From Physcocola sp002396385 (GTDB lineage Bacteria; Bacteroidota; Bacteroidia; Bacteroidales; Paludibacteraceae): DNA of 49,164 nucleotides. The stretch spans positions 1 to 49,164 of the forward strand of contig CAMNDM010000028.1 in assembly GCA_946535435.1 (NCBI GenBank), read 5' to 3'. This document shows, piece by piece, positions 1 through 9,161 of this stretch. Every line of letters begins with the position of its first letter. Position 1 is the first letter of the stretch. Below the pieces are notes generated by a model, which saw only the letters and a program-made list of their open reading frames with translations, was not told the origin of the DNA and made no database searches. The translations under genes were made by a program, and so were the position numbers.

Positions 1-53
1 TCCATGAAATCGACAAGGTCTTCACCGGTCACTTCACTTTGATTAGACGATAA
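1..53 (+). CDS. T9SS type B sorting domain protein, C-terminal end only
   Basis: Reading from base 3, the frame gives HEIDKVFTGHFTLIRR and then TAA at 51-53. The ending TGHFTLIR is the same as the end of the type B sorting domain protein at the right edge of the window (TGHFTLIRF), so this is very probably the last strand of a CHU_C/type B T9SS sorting domain. Such domains direct secretion through the type IX system. The rest of the gene is outside the window, so nothing can be said of its function. A strong terminator follows directly. Confidence 0.7.
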   Translation, partial: HEIDKVFTGHFTLIRR

Positions 54-70
54 ACTTTAATCTGATAAAA

Positions 71-108
71 AATCGGGATCCTGAATTTCAGGACCCCGAT
101 TTTTTTTG
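71..108 (+). terminator. Rho-independent terminator after the partial type B gene
   Basis: A 15-bp stem with one mismatch (71-85 pairing with 86-101) is followed by a run of seven or more T. It lies 18 bases after the stop codon at 51-53. Confidence 0.8.
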
Positions 109-131
109 CTGATGATATGATGATATAAAGA

Positions 132-162
132 AAGGGACCTATCGTTTTTTGACAGGTCCCTT
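132..162 (-). terminator. Terminator of recJ
   Basis: A perfect 9-bp stem (AAGGGACCT 132-140 with AGGTCCCTT 154-162) sits just past the recJ stop. On the minus strand it is followed by a T-rich stretch, TTTCTTTATATC. Confidence 0.6.
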
Positions 163-166
163 GTCT

Positions 167-1930
167 TTAATTCTTATTCTCTTCGCATTTCCGAATATCT
201 ATTATCCGTAATTGTGTACTGCCGTTTCCGTTGAATCCGTTCTCTTCGATAGTATAACAAATGTCGACAGGATTCAGGTTGCGGATGTATTCGTAGAAAT
301 CACTCTGACCGAAAGCTATGCCGTTCATAATACATTCAGAATTAGAATCGATGAGTTCCAATTTCAGGTGTTCCTGGACTTTCCCGACAATTCGGCTGGT
401 TCCGTAGTCGAATACCCTTTTGGTGACAAACACCGGTTTCGGATTTTCGGGGCCGAACGGACTGAACTGTTTTAGTAATCTGAAGAACTTAGGAGTGATA
501 TCTTTGAAGTCGATAACCGCGTCAACGTTGATTTGAGGCTGCAGTTGGCTAGGAAGGATATTCTCAGAAACGTATTGCTCGAAGCGGGACTTGAATTCCT
601 TTATGTCAACTTCATTCTCTATCGACAGGCCAACAGCATACATATGTCCGCCGAAGTCGCGTAACAGGTCGCTGCACGATTCAATGCCCTTGTAAATGTC
701 AAAACCTTGTACCGTCCGTCCCGAGCCCGTAATAAAGTCTTGGCCGGTTGAGAAGTCTTTTGTCTTTGTCAAAACGATGGTAGGCTTGTAGTACAATTCT
801 GTAAGGCGGGACGCCACAATGCCGATGACACCCTTGTGCCAGTTTGCATCGTAAATGACGATCGATTTGCTTTGTGCCATCTCGCTAGTGTGTTCTTCCA
901 AACGGGCGAAAGCCTCGTCGGTAATGCTCTTGTCCAGATCCTTGCGGGTCTGATTGTAATGGTTGATGGCGTCGCTCTTCTCCTTGGCGAGTGTGAGGTC
1001 GTTGCAGATGAGCAGCTCAACCGATTCGCTAGCACTTTGAACACGTCCTGACGCATTGAGGCGTGGACCAATTTTGAAGACAATATCGCTGATGTTAATC
1101 TCTTTGTCGGTCAGTCCGCAAACATCGATGATGCTTTTCAAACCGAGGTTCGGATTACTGTTCAACTGTTTTAACCCGTAATAGGCTAGGACGCGGTTCT
1201 CACCGATGATAGGGACGATGTCGGCGGCAATACTAACCACAACAAAGTCGAGCATAGGAGTTAGTTGCTCGAAAGGAATGCTGTTGCGTTGGGCAAAAGC
1301 CTGCATCAGTTTGAAACCGACACCGCATGCGGCCAGGTTGCTGTCGGGGTAGGTCGAATCGTAGCGTTTTGGGTTGAGGGTGGCAACCGCTTCAGGCAGG
1401 TTGCCGCTCTTGTCGGGCGTGTGGTGGTCGCAGATGATGATATCAATACCCATCTCTTTCGCATAGGCAACCTCTTCAAACGACTTTATGCCGTAGTCGA
1501 GGATGATGATGAGTTTGAACTCGTTTTCTGCAGCCCACTCGATACGTTTTTTCGATATGCCGTAGCCTTCGGTATCGCGGTCGGGAATGTGGAAGCCTAC
1601 CCTTGAGTAGAACTTTTTGAGGAACTTGTAGACCAAAGCAACGGCGGTGATGCCGTCAACATCGTAGTCGCCGTATACCAGTATTTTCTCTTTCTGTCCC
1701 ATTGCTTTGTTGATGCGGTCAACGGCTGTTCCCATGTCGTTCATGAGGAACGGGTCGTGGAGGTCGGTCAACTGGGGACGGAAGAAATGACGGGCGCTTT
1801 CTGCGTCCGTTACCCCTCGCTCTATAAGCAATTGACAGAGCACGGGGCTGAAACCCAACTCTTTCGAGAGGGCTTCTTTCTGCTTTTCTTGTTCATCCGT
1901 CAGAGGATTGAATACCCACTTGTTTGTCAT
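167..1930 (-). CDS. recJ: Single-stranded-DNA-specific exonuclease RecJ
   Basis: RecJ degrades single-stranded DNA 5' to 3' in recombination and mismatch/excision repair in the cytoplasm. The 587-residue length fits the family. Visible motifs are the DHH-phosphoesterase metal site YGDYDVDG (86-93), the DHH triad in IICDHHTPD (168-170), the RLNASGR box (290-296), and the DHHA1 signature with GGH at 427-429; a C-terminal OB-like region follows. All metal-binding residues expected by eye are present. The gene begins with ATG and is divergent from the CotH-type gene, with about 350 bp between them. It appears to be a single-gene unit ending in its own hairpin. Identification is firm. Confidence 0.95.
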   Translation of the reverse strand: MTNKWVFNPLTDEQEKQKEALSKELGFSPVLCQLLIERGVTDAESARHFFRPQLTDLHDPFLMNDMGTAVDRINKAMGQKEKILVYGDYDVDGITAVALVYKFLKKFYSRVGFHIPDRDTEGYGISKKRIEWAAENEFKLIIILDYGIKSFEEVAYAKEMGIDIIICDHHTPDKSGNLPEAVATLNPKRYDSTYPDSNLAACGVGFKLMQAFAQRNSIPFEQLTPMLDFVVVSIAADIVPIIGENRVLAYYGLKQLNSNPNLGLKSIIDVCGLTDKEINISDIVFKIGPRLNASGRVQSASESVELLICNDLTLAKEKSDAINHYNQTRKDLDKSITDEAFARLEEHTSEMAQSKSIVIYDANWHKGVIGIVASRLTELYYKPTIVLTKTKDFSTGQDFITGSGRTVQGFDIYKGIESCSDLLRDFGGHMYAVGLSIENEVDIKEFKSRFEQYVSENILPSQLQPQINVDAVIDFKDITPKFFRLLKQFSPFGPENPKPVFVTKRVFDYGTSRIVGKVQEHLKLELIDSNSECIMNGIAFGQSDFYEYIRNLNPVDICYTIEENGFNGNGSTQLRIIDIRKCEENKN

Positions 1931-2280
1931 TTATATATATCATTTTTTTCTTTATTCTGTTGTTTGTTTGCCCGTTAACAGGGCATTGCTTGTATGGAGA
2001 ATTCGACGCTTTGTGCCTGTCTCAGACGTCGCCTTTTTCCCATTCTTGTAAAGTTACTTATTATTGTGTTCAGATTACATAGCCAAAAAGTTAAAATATG
2101 TATACATTTTTCTCTTCTTTCAAGAAATTCAAACTATTTGTCGTGAACCTTGTAAAAGAGCGCAGGTCGACCAATCGTTTGTTTGTTAATTGTTTTTTTT
2201 AATGGCGTAATTGTGTTAATTTTGTGCGATATACGCTATATTTATATAGTTCAGTTTATTCTTGTTATGCAATTCTTTTT
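1931..2280. other. Divergent intergenic region recJ / CotH protein
   Basis: About 350 bp separate the two divergent start codons. Apart from the TAATTTTG element described separately, it holds a small GCCC/GGGC hairpin near 1970-1986 and T-rich tracts. I see no open frame with a plausible start, no RNA gene, and no clear -7 element for recJ. Confidence 0.5.
2217..2224 (+). promoter_or_regulatory. Candidate Bacteroidota -7 element (TAATTTTG) for the CotH gene
   Basis: TAATTTTG matches the known Bacteroides consensus TAnnTTTG. Transcription would start near 2230, about 50 nt before the ATG at 2281. This argues that the upstream in-frame start at 2224 is not used. Confidence 0.55.
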
Positions 2281-5200
2281 ATGAACCGCTTTTATAAAAC
2301 TGTCTTTTTAGGGGCTTTCCTATATTTTATAGGTTGTTTTAACGCTTATTCGGAAGAAACTCCGTGTGATCATGAGTTCGTTAATGACACTTTAGCTGCA
2401 ACTTGCACCGATTTTGGTTACGTTATCGGCAAGTGTGCTAAATGTGGTGTTTCCGACACTTTGGCTAAACTACAACCGACAGGGCATGATTTCAAGCAAC
2501 AAGTCCTTTCCGAACCTTCTTGTTTAGAAGGTGGTGTGACTTTAAACGTGTGTAAGGTGTGTGGCTTTGAAAATAAGGTTACAACCGCTGCACTTGGACA
2601 TGATTATGAACGTACCGAACATAAATCGGCAACGTGTACCAAGACTGGTCTCGATACTTATGTCTGCACACGTTGTGAGGATTCTTACAAAGACACTCTT
2701 GCCCCTAAAGGACACGATTACGTGGTTGAGGTGGTTGAGCCTACTTTGAAAGATTCGGGCTATACTAAACACACTTGTAGCCGTTGCGACGATTCCTATA
2801 TCGACAACATCGTTCCCAAACTTGATATTAAAGATTACTACGCCTTGAAAATTAGCGAGGTGATGCCTTGTAATATCGCTACCATTATCAATAAGGATGA
2901 TTATAATTTTGTTGGATATATTGAAGTCCAAAATCCAGCAACGCACACCATTAATCTCGAAAATTGCATTCTGACCCATTATAAGAAAAAATCGAATGGC
3001 CAATATGAGGTCAAGTGGGTGTGGAAGATCAATTCGGCTTTAAAAGTGTCTCCTGCATCGTACACCCTTATATGGATGGACGGAACTGACAAAGCCGGAC
3101 ATGCTCCGTATAAACTTGACCCCGATGGCGGATATCTGACTTTGGTTGCTGAAGGCATTAAAATAGACTCTTTGGCCTATGACGAGGCTGATGCGCATGT
3201 GGCCTACGGACGCTTTGGCGCCAATACGGGTATGATGGAGCCTACCCCTGGAGACGCGAACACCGAGGTCTATTCGTCTCGTTGCCGCAAACCCGCTTTC
3301 AGTGTAACCCCAGGTATTCTTTCTGAAAAGGCCTCTCTGGAATTGACCTCGAAAACTGCTGGAGCTGACATTTACTACACGGTAAACGGTACGGCACCTT
3401 CGGCTGCTAACGGCATAAAGTATACATCACCTATTCCGGTCGAAAAAAATATGAACATCAGGGCTATTGCTTGCAAGAAGGGCTTGCTTCCAAGTAAAAT
3501 AACCACTGGTTCATACATATTCAAGGATGAGGCACATTCGAAGTGCCATGGTTTCACAGTGCCAATTGTTTCCATTACTATCGACAGCCTTTATTATAAC
3601 GACAAAACTTACGGTATGTTTGTTGTGGGTTCTAACGGCATTCACGGAGAAAAAAACTGTCAGAGTGAAAAGGCCAACTATAACCGCGATTGGAAACGCC
3701 CGTTGAATTTCGAGTATTTCGTCGACGGCAAGCAAGTGCTTTCGCAAGAGGTTGAGGCTGCTATAGAAGGCGGCTGCTCCCGTAATGAGAAAGTCAAATC
3801 TATTTCTTTGAAGACTTCTAAGAAAACTGGCAATTCCAAATACGACTACAAATTCTTCGCCTCTAAGCCAAGTGTCAGTCACCAAACCCTTCATTTACGA
3901 AACGGTGGCACTGCCTACAGCTGCATTCCTTTCCGTGATGGCTTGATGCAGACCTTCGCTCATGGCATGAATATCGATTATCAGGCCTACCAACCTGTGG
4001 CTTATTACTTTAACGGCAAGTATATTGGCCTTATGGGCTTGCACGAACGTACGAATGCCGACTATGTTAAGGCTAATTATGGATACGAAGATGATGAAAT
4101 TGACCTTATTACAATTTCTGACCAGTTGGGTATACGTGCGTCAAAGGGGTCGCTTGACAGCTACGACGAGATGGCAGACTTTTTGAACGACAACGATCCG
4201 AACTCGGATGGTTACTATGAGGGAGCCTGCAAGAGAATGGACATGGACGAGTACATAGATTACCAAATCTTCCAACAGTTTATCGTCAACACCGACTGGC
4301 CTGGCAACAACACAAAAATTTGGAGGGCTAAAGATAACGGAGTCTTCCGTTGGATTGTTTTCGATACGGATTTTGGTTTCGGTTTGTGTGGTTACAACTG
4401 GTTGAACAGTTCTGGAAAAAATATGATTAGCTGGTGCCAGGGTAAGGGCTCGACTTCGTGGGCTAACCAATCGCCGTGGATGGTTGAAATTTTCAAACCT
4501 TTGTCACAAAACAAAACCTTTAAAAAGAAATTTACCACGAGGTACCTGATCAATTTGGCTGACCGGTTTAGTGAGGAAAACATCAACCATGTTTTCGACA
4601 GCATCATAGGTCTGGTAAGCGACGAGTTCTGCGCTGCTGGTGGCAATGACAGCCAATTGGACGCCATGCGTGAATTCGCATTGAACAGACCGAACAACAT
4701 TTACAAACACCTCAACTCGTATGTGGAGGGTGATTCTGTGGTCGACTTTAACTTCCATGGTAATGTAGAAGGTGCTGTTTTCGCTTTGAATGGCGAAAAG
4801 GTCTCTAGTTATAGTGGCAAGTATATTGCCGGCTACGATTTTGAACTTAAGGCTTATGCGCCTGTAGGTTATAAGTTTGAGGGTTGGACAATTTCCGATT
4901 CGTCGAGCCTGAAATCGTTAAACGCCTCTGGTGCACAGAATGCCTTCATGCCAGGCAAAATGTCGGGTGTGGTGAAGAAAAGTGTTGATATTTATGCGCT
5001 CTTTACGAAATGCGAAGAGGCGGTTCCTACGGTCGTAATCAACGAGATTTGTGCCAGCAGCGATTCGAAGTCTGGTAATGCCGACGATTACCATTCGTAT
5101 CCTGACTGGATCGAATTATACAACTATGGTGAAAAAGACATCGATTTGTCTGGTTTCATTCTTTCTAACAACAAATACAACCTCGCATCTGAATTGCCAC

Positions 5201-5760
5201 TCAATAGCAATATGGTTATTAAGGCGGGTGGTTTCAAGGTGCTTTGGGCTAAGGGAGACAATACGCTGGGTGCGAAATACCTGAACTTCAAGATTGACAA
5301 CGATAAGGCCTCTACCATTTGTTTGTCGTACTTGAATCCGCAAGACCATGTCGACTGTGTTAAATATGCAACACACCTTACCAACTACTCTTATGGTAGA
5401 AAGACCGACAACGGCGATAGTTGGGTTGTGTTTACTGAATGCCCAGACGAGGATAAGTTCTCTGCCACTCCTGGTAAAGCCAACGGCTCGGTTTGTGAAC
5501 TCGTTTATACGAACGATGAACTGGCTCTTGTTGGGGAATCTGCCGTCAGAGTATATCCGAACCCGGTTTCCGATGTCTTGAATATCGTTTCAGACAAACC
5601 TGTTGATGGAGTGACGGTTTATAGCATGAGTGGTTCGGCTGTCTTGCGTGAAAGTGGGGCTGTGAACGCTGTCAACGTCCAGCATCTGCCGCTTGGCGTT
5701 TATATGGTTGAAGTGGTCGCTTCTGGCAATATCTACCGTATTAAACTGATTAAGCACTAA
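2281..5760 (+). CDS. Secreted CotH-kinase family protein with lamin-tail domains and T9SS sorting domain
   Basis: This 1159-residue surface or secreted protein has many modules. After a signal peptide (1-25) come about four short repeats (about 29-181) with paired CxxC and GHD motifs. A lamin-tail domain (about 190-305) and a chitobiase C-terminal-like beta domain (about 335-420) follow. Then comes a CotH kinase-like domain (about 421-800), with HERTNADYV near 587, NTDWPGNNTKIW near 671 and FDTDFGFG near 695. After an InlB-like beta repeat (about 830-910) and a second lamin-tail domain (about 916-1060) the protein ends in a type A T9SS tail starting VRVYPNPVSD (about 1089). CotH proteins can phosphorylate protein partners; the target here is unknown. 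The start at 2281 is preferred over 2224 because it opens directly into a signal peptide and lies downstream of the predicted promoter. Confidence 0.85.
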   Translation: MNRFYKTVFLGAFLYFIGCFNAYSEETPCDHEFVNDTLAATCTDFGYVIGKCAKCGVSDTLAKLQPTGHDFKQQVLSEPSCLEGGVTLNVCKVCGFENKVTTAALGHDYERTEHKSATCTKTGLDTYVCTRCEDSYKDTLAPKGHDYVVEVVEPTLKDSGYTKHTCSRCDDSYIDNIVPKLDIKDYYALKISEVMPCNIATIINKDDYNFVGYIEVQNPATHTINLENCILTHYKKKSNGQYEVKWVWKINSALKVSPASYTLIWMDGTDKAGHAPYKLDPDGGYLTLVAEGIKIDSLAYDEADAHVAYGRFGANTGMMEPTPGDANTEVYSSRCRKPAFSVTPGILSEKASLELTSKTAGADIYYTVNGTAPSAANGIKYTSPIPVEKNMNIRAIACKKGLLPSKITTGSYIFKDEAHSKCHGFTVPIVSITIDSLYYNDKTYGMFVVGSNGIHGEKNCQSEKANYNRDWKRPLNFEYFVDGKQVLSQEVEAAIEGGCSRNEKVKSISLKTSKKTGNSKYDYKFFASKPSVSHQTLHLRNGGTAYSCIPFRDGLMQTFAHGMNIDYQAYQPVAYYFNGKYIGLMGLHERTNADYVKANYGYEDDEIDLITISDQLGIRASKGSLDSYDEMADFLNDNDPNSDGYYEGACKRMDMDEYIDYQIFQQFIVNTDWPGNNTKIWRAKDNGVFRWIVFDTDFGFGLCGYNWLNSSGKNMISWCQGKGSTSWANQSPWMVEIFKPLSQNKTFKKKFTTRYLINLADRFSEENINHVFDSIIGLVSDEFCAAGGNDSQLDAMREFALNRPNNIYKHLNSYVEGDSVVDFNFHGNVEGAVFALNGEKVSSYSGKYIAGYDFELKAYAPVGYKFEGWTISDSSSLKSLNASGAQNAFMPGKMSGVVKKSVDIYALFTKCEEAVPTVVINEICASSDSKSGNADDYHSYPDWIELYNYGEKDIDLSGFILSNNKYNLASELPLNSNMVIKAGGFKVLWAKGDNTLGAKYLNFKIDNDKASTICLSYLNPQDHVDCVKYATHLTNYSYGRKTDNGDSWVVFTECPDEDKFSATPGKANGSVCELVYTNDELALVGESAVRVYPNPVSDVLNIVSDKPVDGVTVYSMSGSAVLRESGAVNAVNVQHLPLGVYMVEVVASGNIYRIKLIKH

Positions 5761-5782
5761 AAGGCTATTCGCCTATAGATAT

Positions 5783-5816
5783 AAAAGCCGGCTACAATCG
5801 TAACCGGCTTTTCTGT
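5783..5816. terminator. Bidirectional terminator between CotH gene and mazG
   Basis: A 9-bp stem AAAAGCCGG / CCGGCTTTT (5783-5791 with 5804-5812) is rich in A on the left and T on the right, so it can work for both converging genes. Confidence 0.75.
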
Positions 5817-5958
5817 TTATATGGATGCTTGTTGCTCTGGAAGTGGTGAAGGTCTGTGGCATCGCGCTTTTATCTGGCGCCTGCAGGGAATTTGTCGTGG
5901 CATCTCTTTTACGGCTAAACGGTTGTAAAACAACAGAGGCTCGCGCTTTTGGTTGAGT

Positions 5959-6729
5959 TTATTTACTTTTCTTCCAGATAGATTCCAATTCTTCTTGTGT
6001 CAGGTCTTTTATGTCCTTTTTTGTGGACTTGACCGTCTCTTCCAACTTGTTGAAACGGGCAATGAATTTTCCACATACGGCTTCCAGCCCGTTTTCGGGG
6101 TTGGAATGACCCAAACGAGTGGCGCCAATAACATCGAACAGCACCTTTCCCCATTCTTCCTCAATATCGGGCAATTTCTCATCGTTCTCAATAGCGTCGA
6201 GTCGTTGCAGCCTTTCGATAATCGCGGTAATGAGCTCGTGCTTGTTGGCCCGCTCAAATCCTACGTTTTTAACCTTGTCTTGTATGCGGTAAGCTTTAAT
6301 CAGCGAAGGCAGACTGGCAGGAACACCGCCTAATACGGTTTTGTTACCGTCTTTCTCTTTCTGTTTCAGTTGTTCCCACGAAAGTTGTTTTTCGCCCTCT
6401 TTTTGGCCGTACACGTGTGGATGCCGGAAGATGAGTTTGTCAGAAAGTGCGTTCATGGCGTCTGCCAAGTCGAATTTATCTTCCTCGCGGGCGAAAATAC
6501 TGTAAAAGACCAGTTGCAGTAAGACGTCGCCAATTTCTTTCTTTATCTCGTTGGTGTTGTTACGTTCTATGGCGTCGAGCAACTCGTACATTTCCTCAAG
6601 GCTGTTCGGACGTATGGAACGCCAAGTCTGTGCTTTGTCCCACGGACACTTTTGTCGCAGTGTGTCCATAACGTCTAAAAGCCTGGTCAGGGCATCGGCA
6701 TGCTTTTGTTTGTCGAGTTTAATAGCCAT
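5959..6729 (-). CDS. mazG: Nucleoside triphosphate pyrophosphohydrolase MazG
   Basis: MazG hydrolyses (d)NTPs to monophosphates and pyrophosphate, a house-cleaning role in the cytoplasm. The 256 residues are typical for the two-domain form. The N-terminal domain shows LRQKCPWDKAQTW and the acidic metal-binding helices LEEMYELLDAI and KKEIGDVLLQL; a second all-helical half follows. The gene is last in a run lysC-lysA-glycosyltransferase-mazG, 19 bp after the glycosyltransferase, so it is probably co-transcribed. The ATG start gives MAIKLDKQKHAD. Confidence 0.93.
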   Translation of the reverse strand: MAIKLDKQKHADALTRLLDVMDTLRQKCPWDKAQTWRSIRPNSLEEMYELLDAIERNNTNEIKKEIGDVLLQLVFYSIFAREEDKFDLADAMNALSDKLIFRHPHVYGQKEGEKQLSWEQLKQKEKDGNKTVLGGVPASLPSLIKAYRIQDKVKNVGFERANKHELITAIIERLQRLDAIENDEKLPDIEEEWGKVLFDVIGATRLGHSNPENGLEAVCGKFIARFNKLEETVKSTKKDIKDLTQEELESIWKKSK

Positions 6730-6748
6730 ACAAATGCGTTGTTGGTGT

Positions 6749-7927
6749 CTACTCCCTCCACATTTCCCACTTTTTGCGGCCTATGCGGCCAAAGGTGTTG
6801 ATGTAGAATTCGTAAATAGGCAGATAAAAGTCAAAGAATAATTGTCCGAACGGATGGCTTTCAACTCCAAGCCATTTCGCATTGTTGCCTAGAATGACGT
6901 TTTGGATAATGTAACGTAGCAGGAATGCGAAAACCGTTAAGGCGAGTCCTATCCATTGCATACAGACGCTGAACAGCAAAAGGGAAGTGATGCAGGTTAG
7001 ATAGAAAAGCATACGGCTGGCCCGTTCAATAAAGAGGCTGCACTTTATCCCGTTTCTGTAAAGTTTTTCGTTATCGGCCCGCTGTTCTTTCGCATGCCTG
7101 TATGAGCTTGGAGTGAGAGCCCGATGGCAGACCGTAATAGCACCAGTACCCAGCTCCACACCAGCATTCTGTATGTTGGCATCCTTCAAGATGATGTCGT
7201 CCTCTCCCGATTCCAAATTCAGGTGTTGGGAGAAGCTTTTTGCTTTATAGTATACGCTTTTGTTGTACGACAGGTTCAAGATGGTGCCTCGAAACGGTTT
7301 ACCGCAAATGGCGTAGCCCATATACTGCATTGTGCAGAACAGGTTGTCGTAGTCGATCAGGTCGCCCATCTTTCCTTCCGTCTTTTTGTAGCGAGCGGCT
7401 CCCAGTACCACGTTGTTGCCGCTGTTGTGGTGGCGTACAATGCTATCCAACCAGTTGTCGCTCGTAGGCTCGCAGTCGGCATCGGTAAAAACAAGAGTGT
7501 CGTAAGCGGCGGCTTTAATGCCGATGGAGAGGCACATCTTCTTTCTGCTCATATATTTTGCCGCTTTGGGCAGAAAACTGATTTTCAAATTGCTGTGTTG
7601 CTGTGCCAGCCGCTCGAGCACATCGTTGCTGTCGTCGGTCGAACCATCGTTGACAACGACAACCTCAAATTTTCCGGCATATTTTTGCGACAGCAGTTTG
7701 GGAATGAACGCCTGCAGATGCTCCTGCTCGTTTTGTGCACAGACAATGATAGAGACATTGGGTCGTTTGCCAGTGCTCTTCAAATCGTCTTCTTTCAGTT
7801 TGCGCAGTGGAGCCGCAAAATAATAAAGATAATAGTACAATTGGACGAATAGAAACAGGAACAAGGCTGCCAACAGTATCTGGTAGCCTAACTCCATATC
7901 GATGAGTTGTTGCAGTATTTCGCTCAT
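6749..7927 (-). CDS. Membrane-anchored family 2 glycosyltransferase
   Basis: A GT2 transferase of 392 residues. One membrane helix (about 13-36) precedes the GT-A domain, with NVSIIVCAQNEQEHL, VVVNDGSTDDS and the metal-binding motif TDADCE; two or more helices follow near the C terminus (about 300-345). The topology resembles processive or envelope-glycan transferases, but the donor and acceptor cannot be told from sequence. It lies between lysA (30 bp upstream) and mazG (19 bp downstream), in the same direction and probably the same transcript. I do not recognise a specific pathway. Confidence 0.85.
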   Translation of the reverse strand: MSEILQQLIDMELGYQILLAALFLFLFVQLYYYLYYFAAPLRKLKEDDLKSTGKRPNVSIIVCAQNEQEHLQAFIPKLLSQKYAGKFEVVVVNDGSTDDSNDVLERLAQQHSNLKISFLPKAAKYMSRKKMCLSIGIKAAAYDTLVFTDADCEPTSDNWLDSIVRHHNSGNNVVLGAARYKKTEGKMGDLIDYDNLFCTMQYMGYAICGKPFRGTILNLSYNKSVYYKAKSFSQHLNLESGEDDIILKDANIQNAGVELGTGAITVCHRALTPSSYRHAKEQRADNEKLYRNGIKCSLFIERASRMLFYLTCITSLLLFSVCMQWIGLALTVFAFLLRYIIQNVILGNNAKWLGVESHPFGQLFFDFYLPIYEFYINTFGRIGRKKWEMWRE

Positions 7928-7957
7928 TTGAGTTTTATTTGTAGTCTGTTTTTCTGC

Positions 7958-9115
7958 TTATAGTTCGGTCGACAAGAATGAGCCTGGCAGTTGGCGCAGG
8001 TTGTAGCGCGAGGCCATAATCTCACCATAGGCGCCTGCAGAACGGATGGCCAAAAGGTCGCCACGTTGGGTGCCGTTCATCTCGTTGTCTTTCAAGAATA
8101 CGTCGCTCGACTCGCAGATAGGGCCTACTACATCGTATTTTTCGGCTGGTGCGTCTGAAGTGATGTTTTCTATCTTATGGTAGGCATCGTAAAGAGCGGG
8201 ACGGATAAGGTCGGTCATGCCGGCGTCTACAATGGCGAACTGCTTTACCGTGCCTTTCTTTATATAGGTGACCTTTGTGATGAGGGAACCGCATTGCGCT
8301 ACTACTGAACGGCCTGGCTCGCAGTGCAGGTGCTGGCCTGGCAACAGTTGCAGGTGTTTGCTGATGGTGCTCATATAGCCTTCGAAATCGGGCACCGGAT
8401 TACCATCGGGATCTTCGTAGTTGATGCCGAGACCGCCGCCCACGTTAATGTTCTCGACTTTTACGCCCGCCGCCTGTAACTCGCCTTGTAGCTTGTTGAT
8501 AGCCTCGCACAGGGGAATGAAGGTGTTGTTGTCGGTAATTTGTGAACCAATATGGAAATGGAGCCCGATGAACTTCAGGTTCTCCAACTTTTCCACGTAT
8601 CTGATGGTGTCGGGAAGGTTCTCAAGGTTGATGCCGAACTTGTTCTCGTTCAAACCAGTGGTGATTTTAGCATGGGTGTGCGCATCGACATTCGGGTTGA
8701 CACGCAACTCAATGTTCGCAATCTTGCCTTTCTTGCCAGCAAGCTCGTTAATGACGTCTAATTCAGGCAACGACTCGGCGTTAAAGCAAAAAATATTGCT
8801 GTCGAGAGCCGCCTCTATTTCCCAATCGGTTTTACCTACACCCGCAAAAACGATCTTTTCGGGTGCGAATCCGGCTTTTACAGCCGCTAAAACTTCACCA
8901 CCGCTGACACAGTCGGCACCAATGCCATAACTTGCAATTAATTTCAACACCTTTTCGTTGGCGTTAGCCTTAACCGCATAGTGGGGTAGGAATCCGTATT
9001 TGTCGGCCGCAGCTTTCAGCGTCTCTACTGTTTTTGCAAGCAGGGCAGCGTCGTAGTAGTAGAAAGGGGTCTGCTGACCTTTGAACTTGTCTATTGGGAA
9101 TGTACCTTTTGTCAT
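7958..9115 (-). CDS. lysA: Diaminopimelate decarboxylase
   Basis: LysA decarboxylates meso-diaminopimelate to L-lysine using pyridoxal phosphate. The 385 residues include the PLP-lysine motif HYAVKANANE (about 45-54), HFHIGSQITD, the glycine loop GGGLGINYEDP, EPGRSVVAQCG, and the C-terminal dimer/active-site residues CESSDVF and YGEIMASRYN. It sits 46 bp downstream of the aspartate kinase gene, so the first and last steps of lysine synthesis are next to each other. The start MTKGTFPIDKF is an ATG. Confidence 0.95.
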   Translation of the reverse strand: MTKGTFPIDKFKGQQTPFYYYDAALLAKTVETLKAAADKYGFLPHYAVKANANEKVLKLIASYGIGADCVSGGEVLAAVKAGFAPEKIVFAGVGKTDWEIEAALDSNIFCFNAESLPELDVINELAGKKGKIANIELRVNPNVDAHTHAKITTGLNENKFGINLENLPDTIRYVEKLENLKFIGLHFHIGSQITDNNTFIPLCEAINKLQGELQAAGVKVENINVGGGLGINYEDPDGNPVPDFEGYMSTISKHLQLLPGQHLHCEPGRSVVAQCGSLITKVTYIKKGTVKQFAIVDAGMTDLIRPALYDAYHKIENITSDAPAEKYDVVGPICESSDVFLKDNEMNGTQRGDLLAIRSAGAYGEIMASRYNLRQLPGSFLSTEL

Positions 9116-9161
9116 AATTGTTTCTGTTTGCTATAATGTTCTTTTGGTGATTATTATCGCT

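Noticed and set aside
7124..7852. Plus-strand open frame of 242 codons
   Set aside because: Antisense to the GT2 glycosyltransferase with full catalytic motifs.
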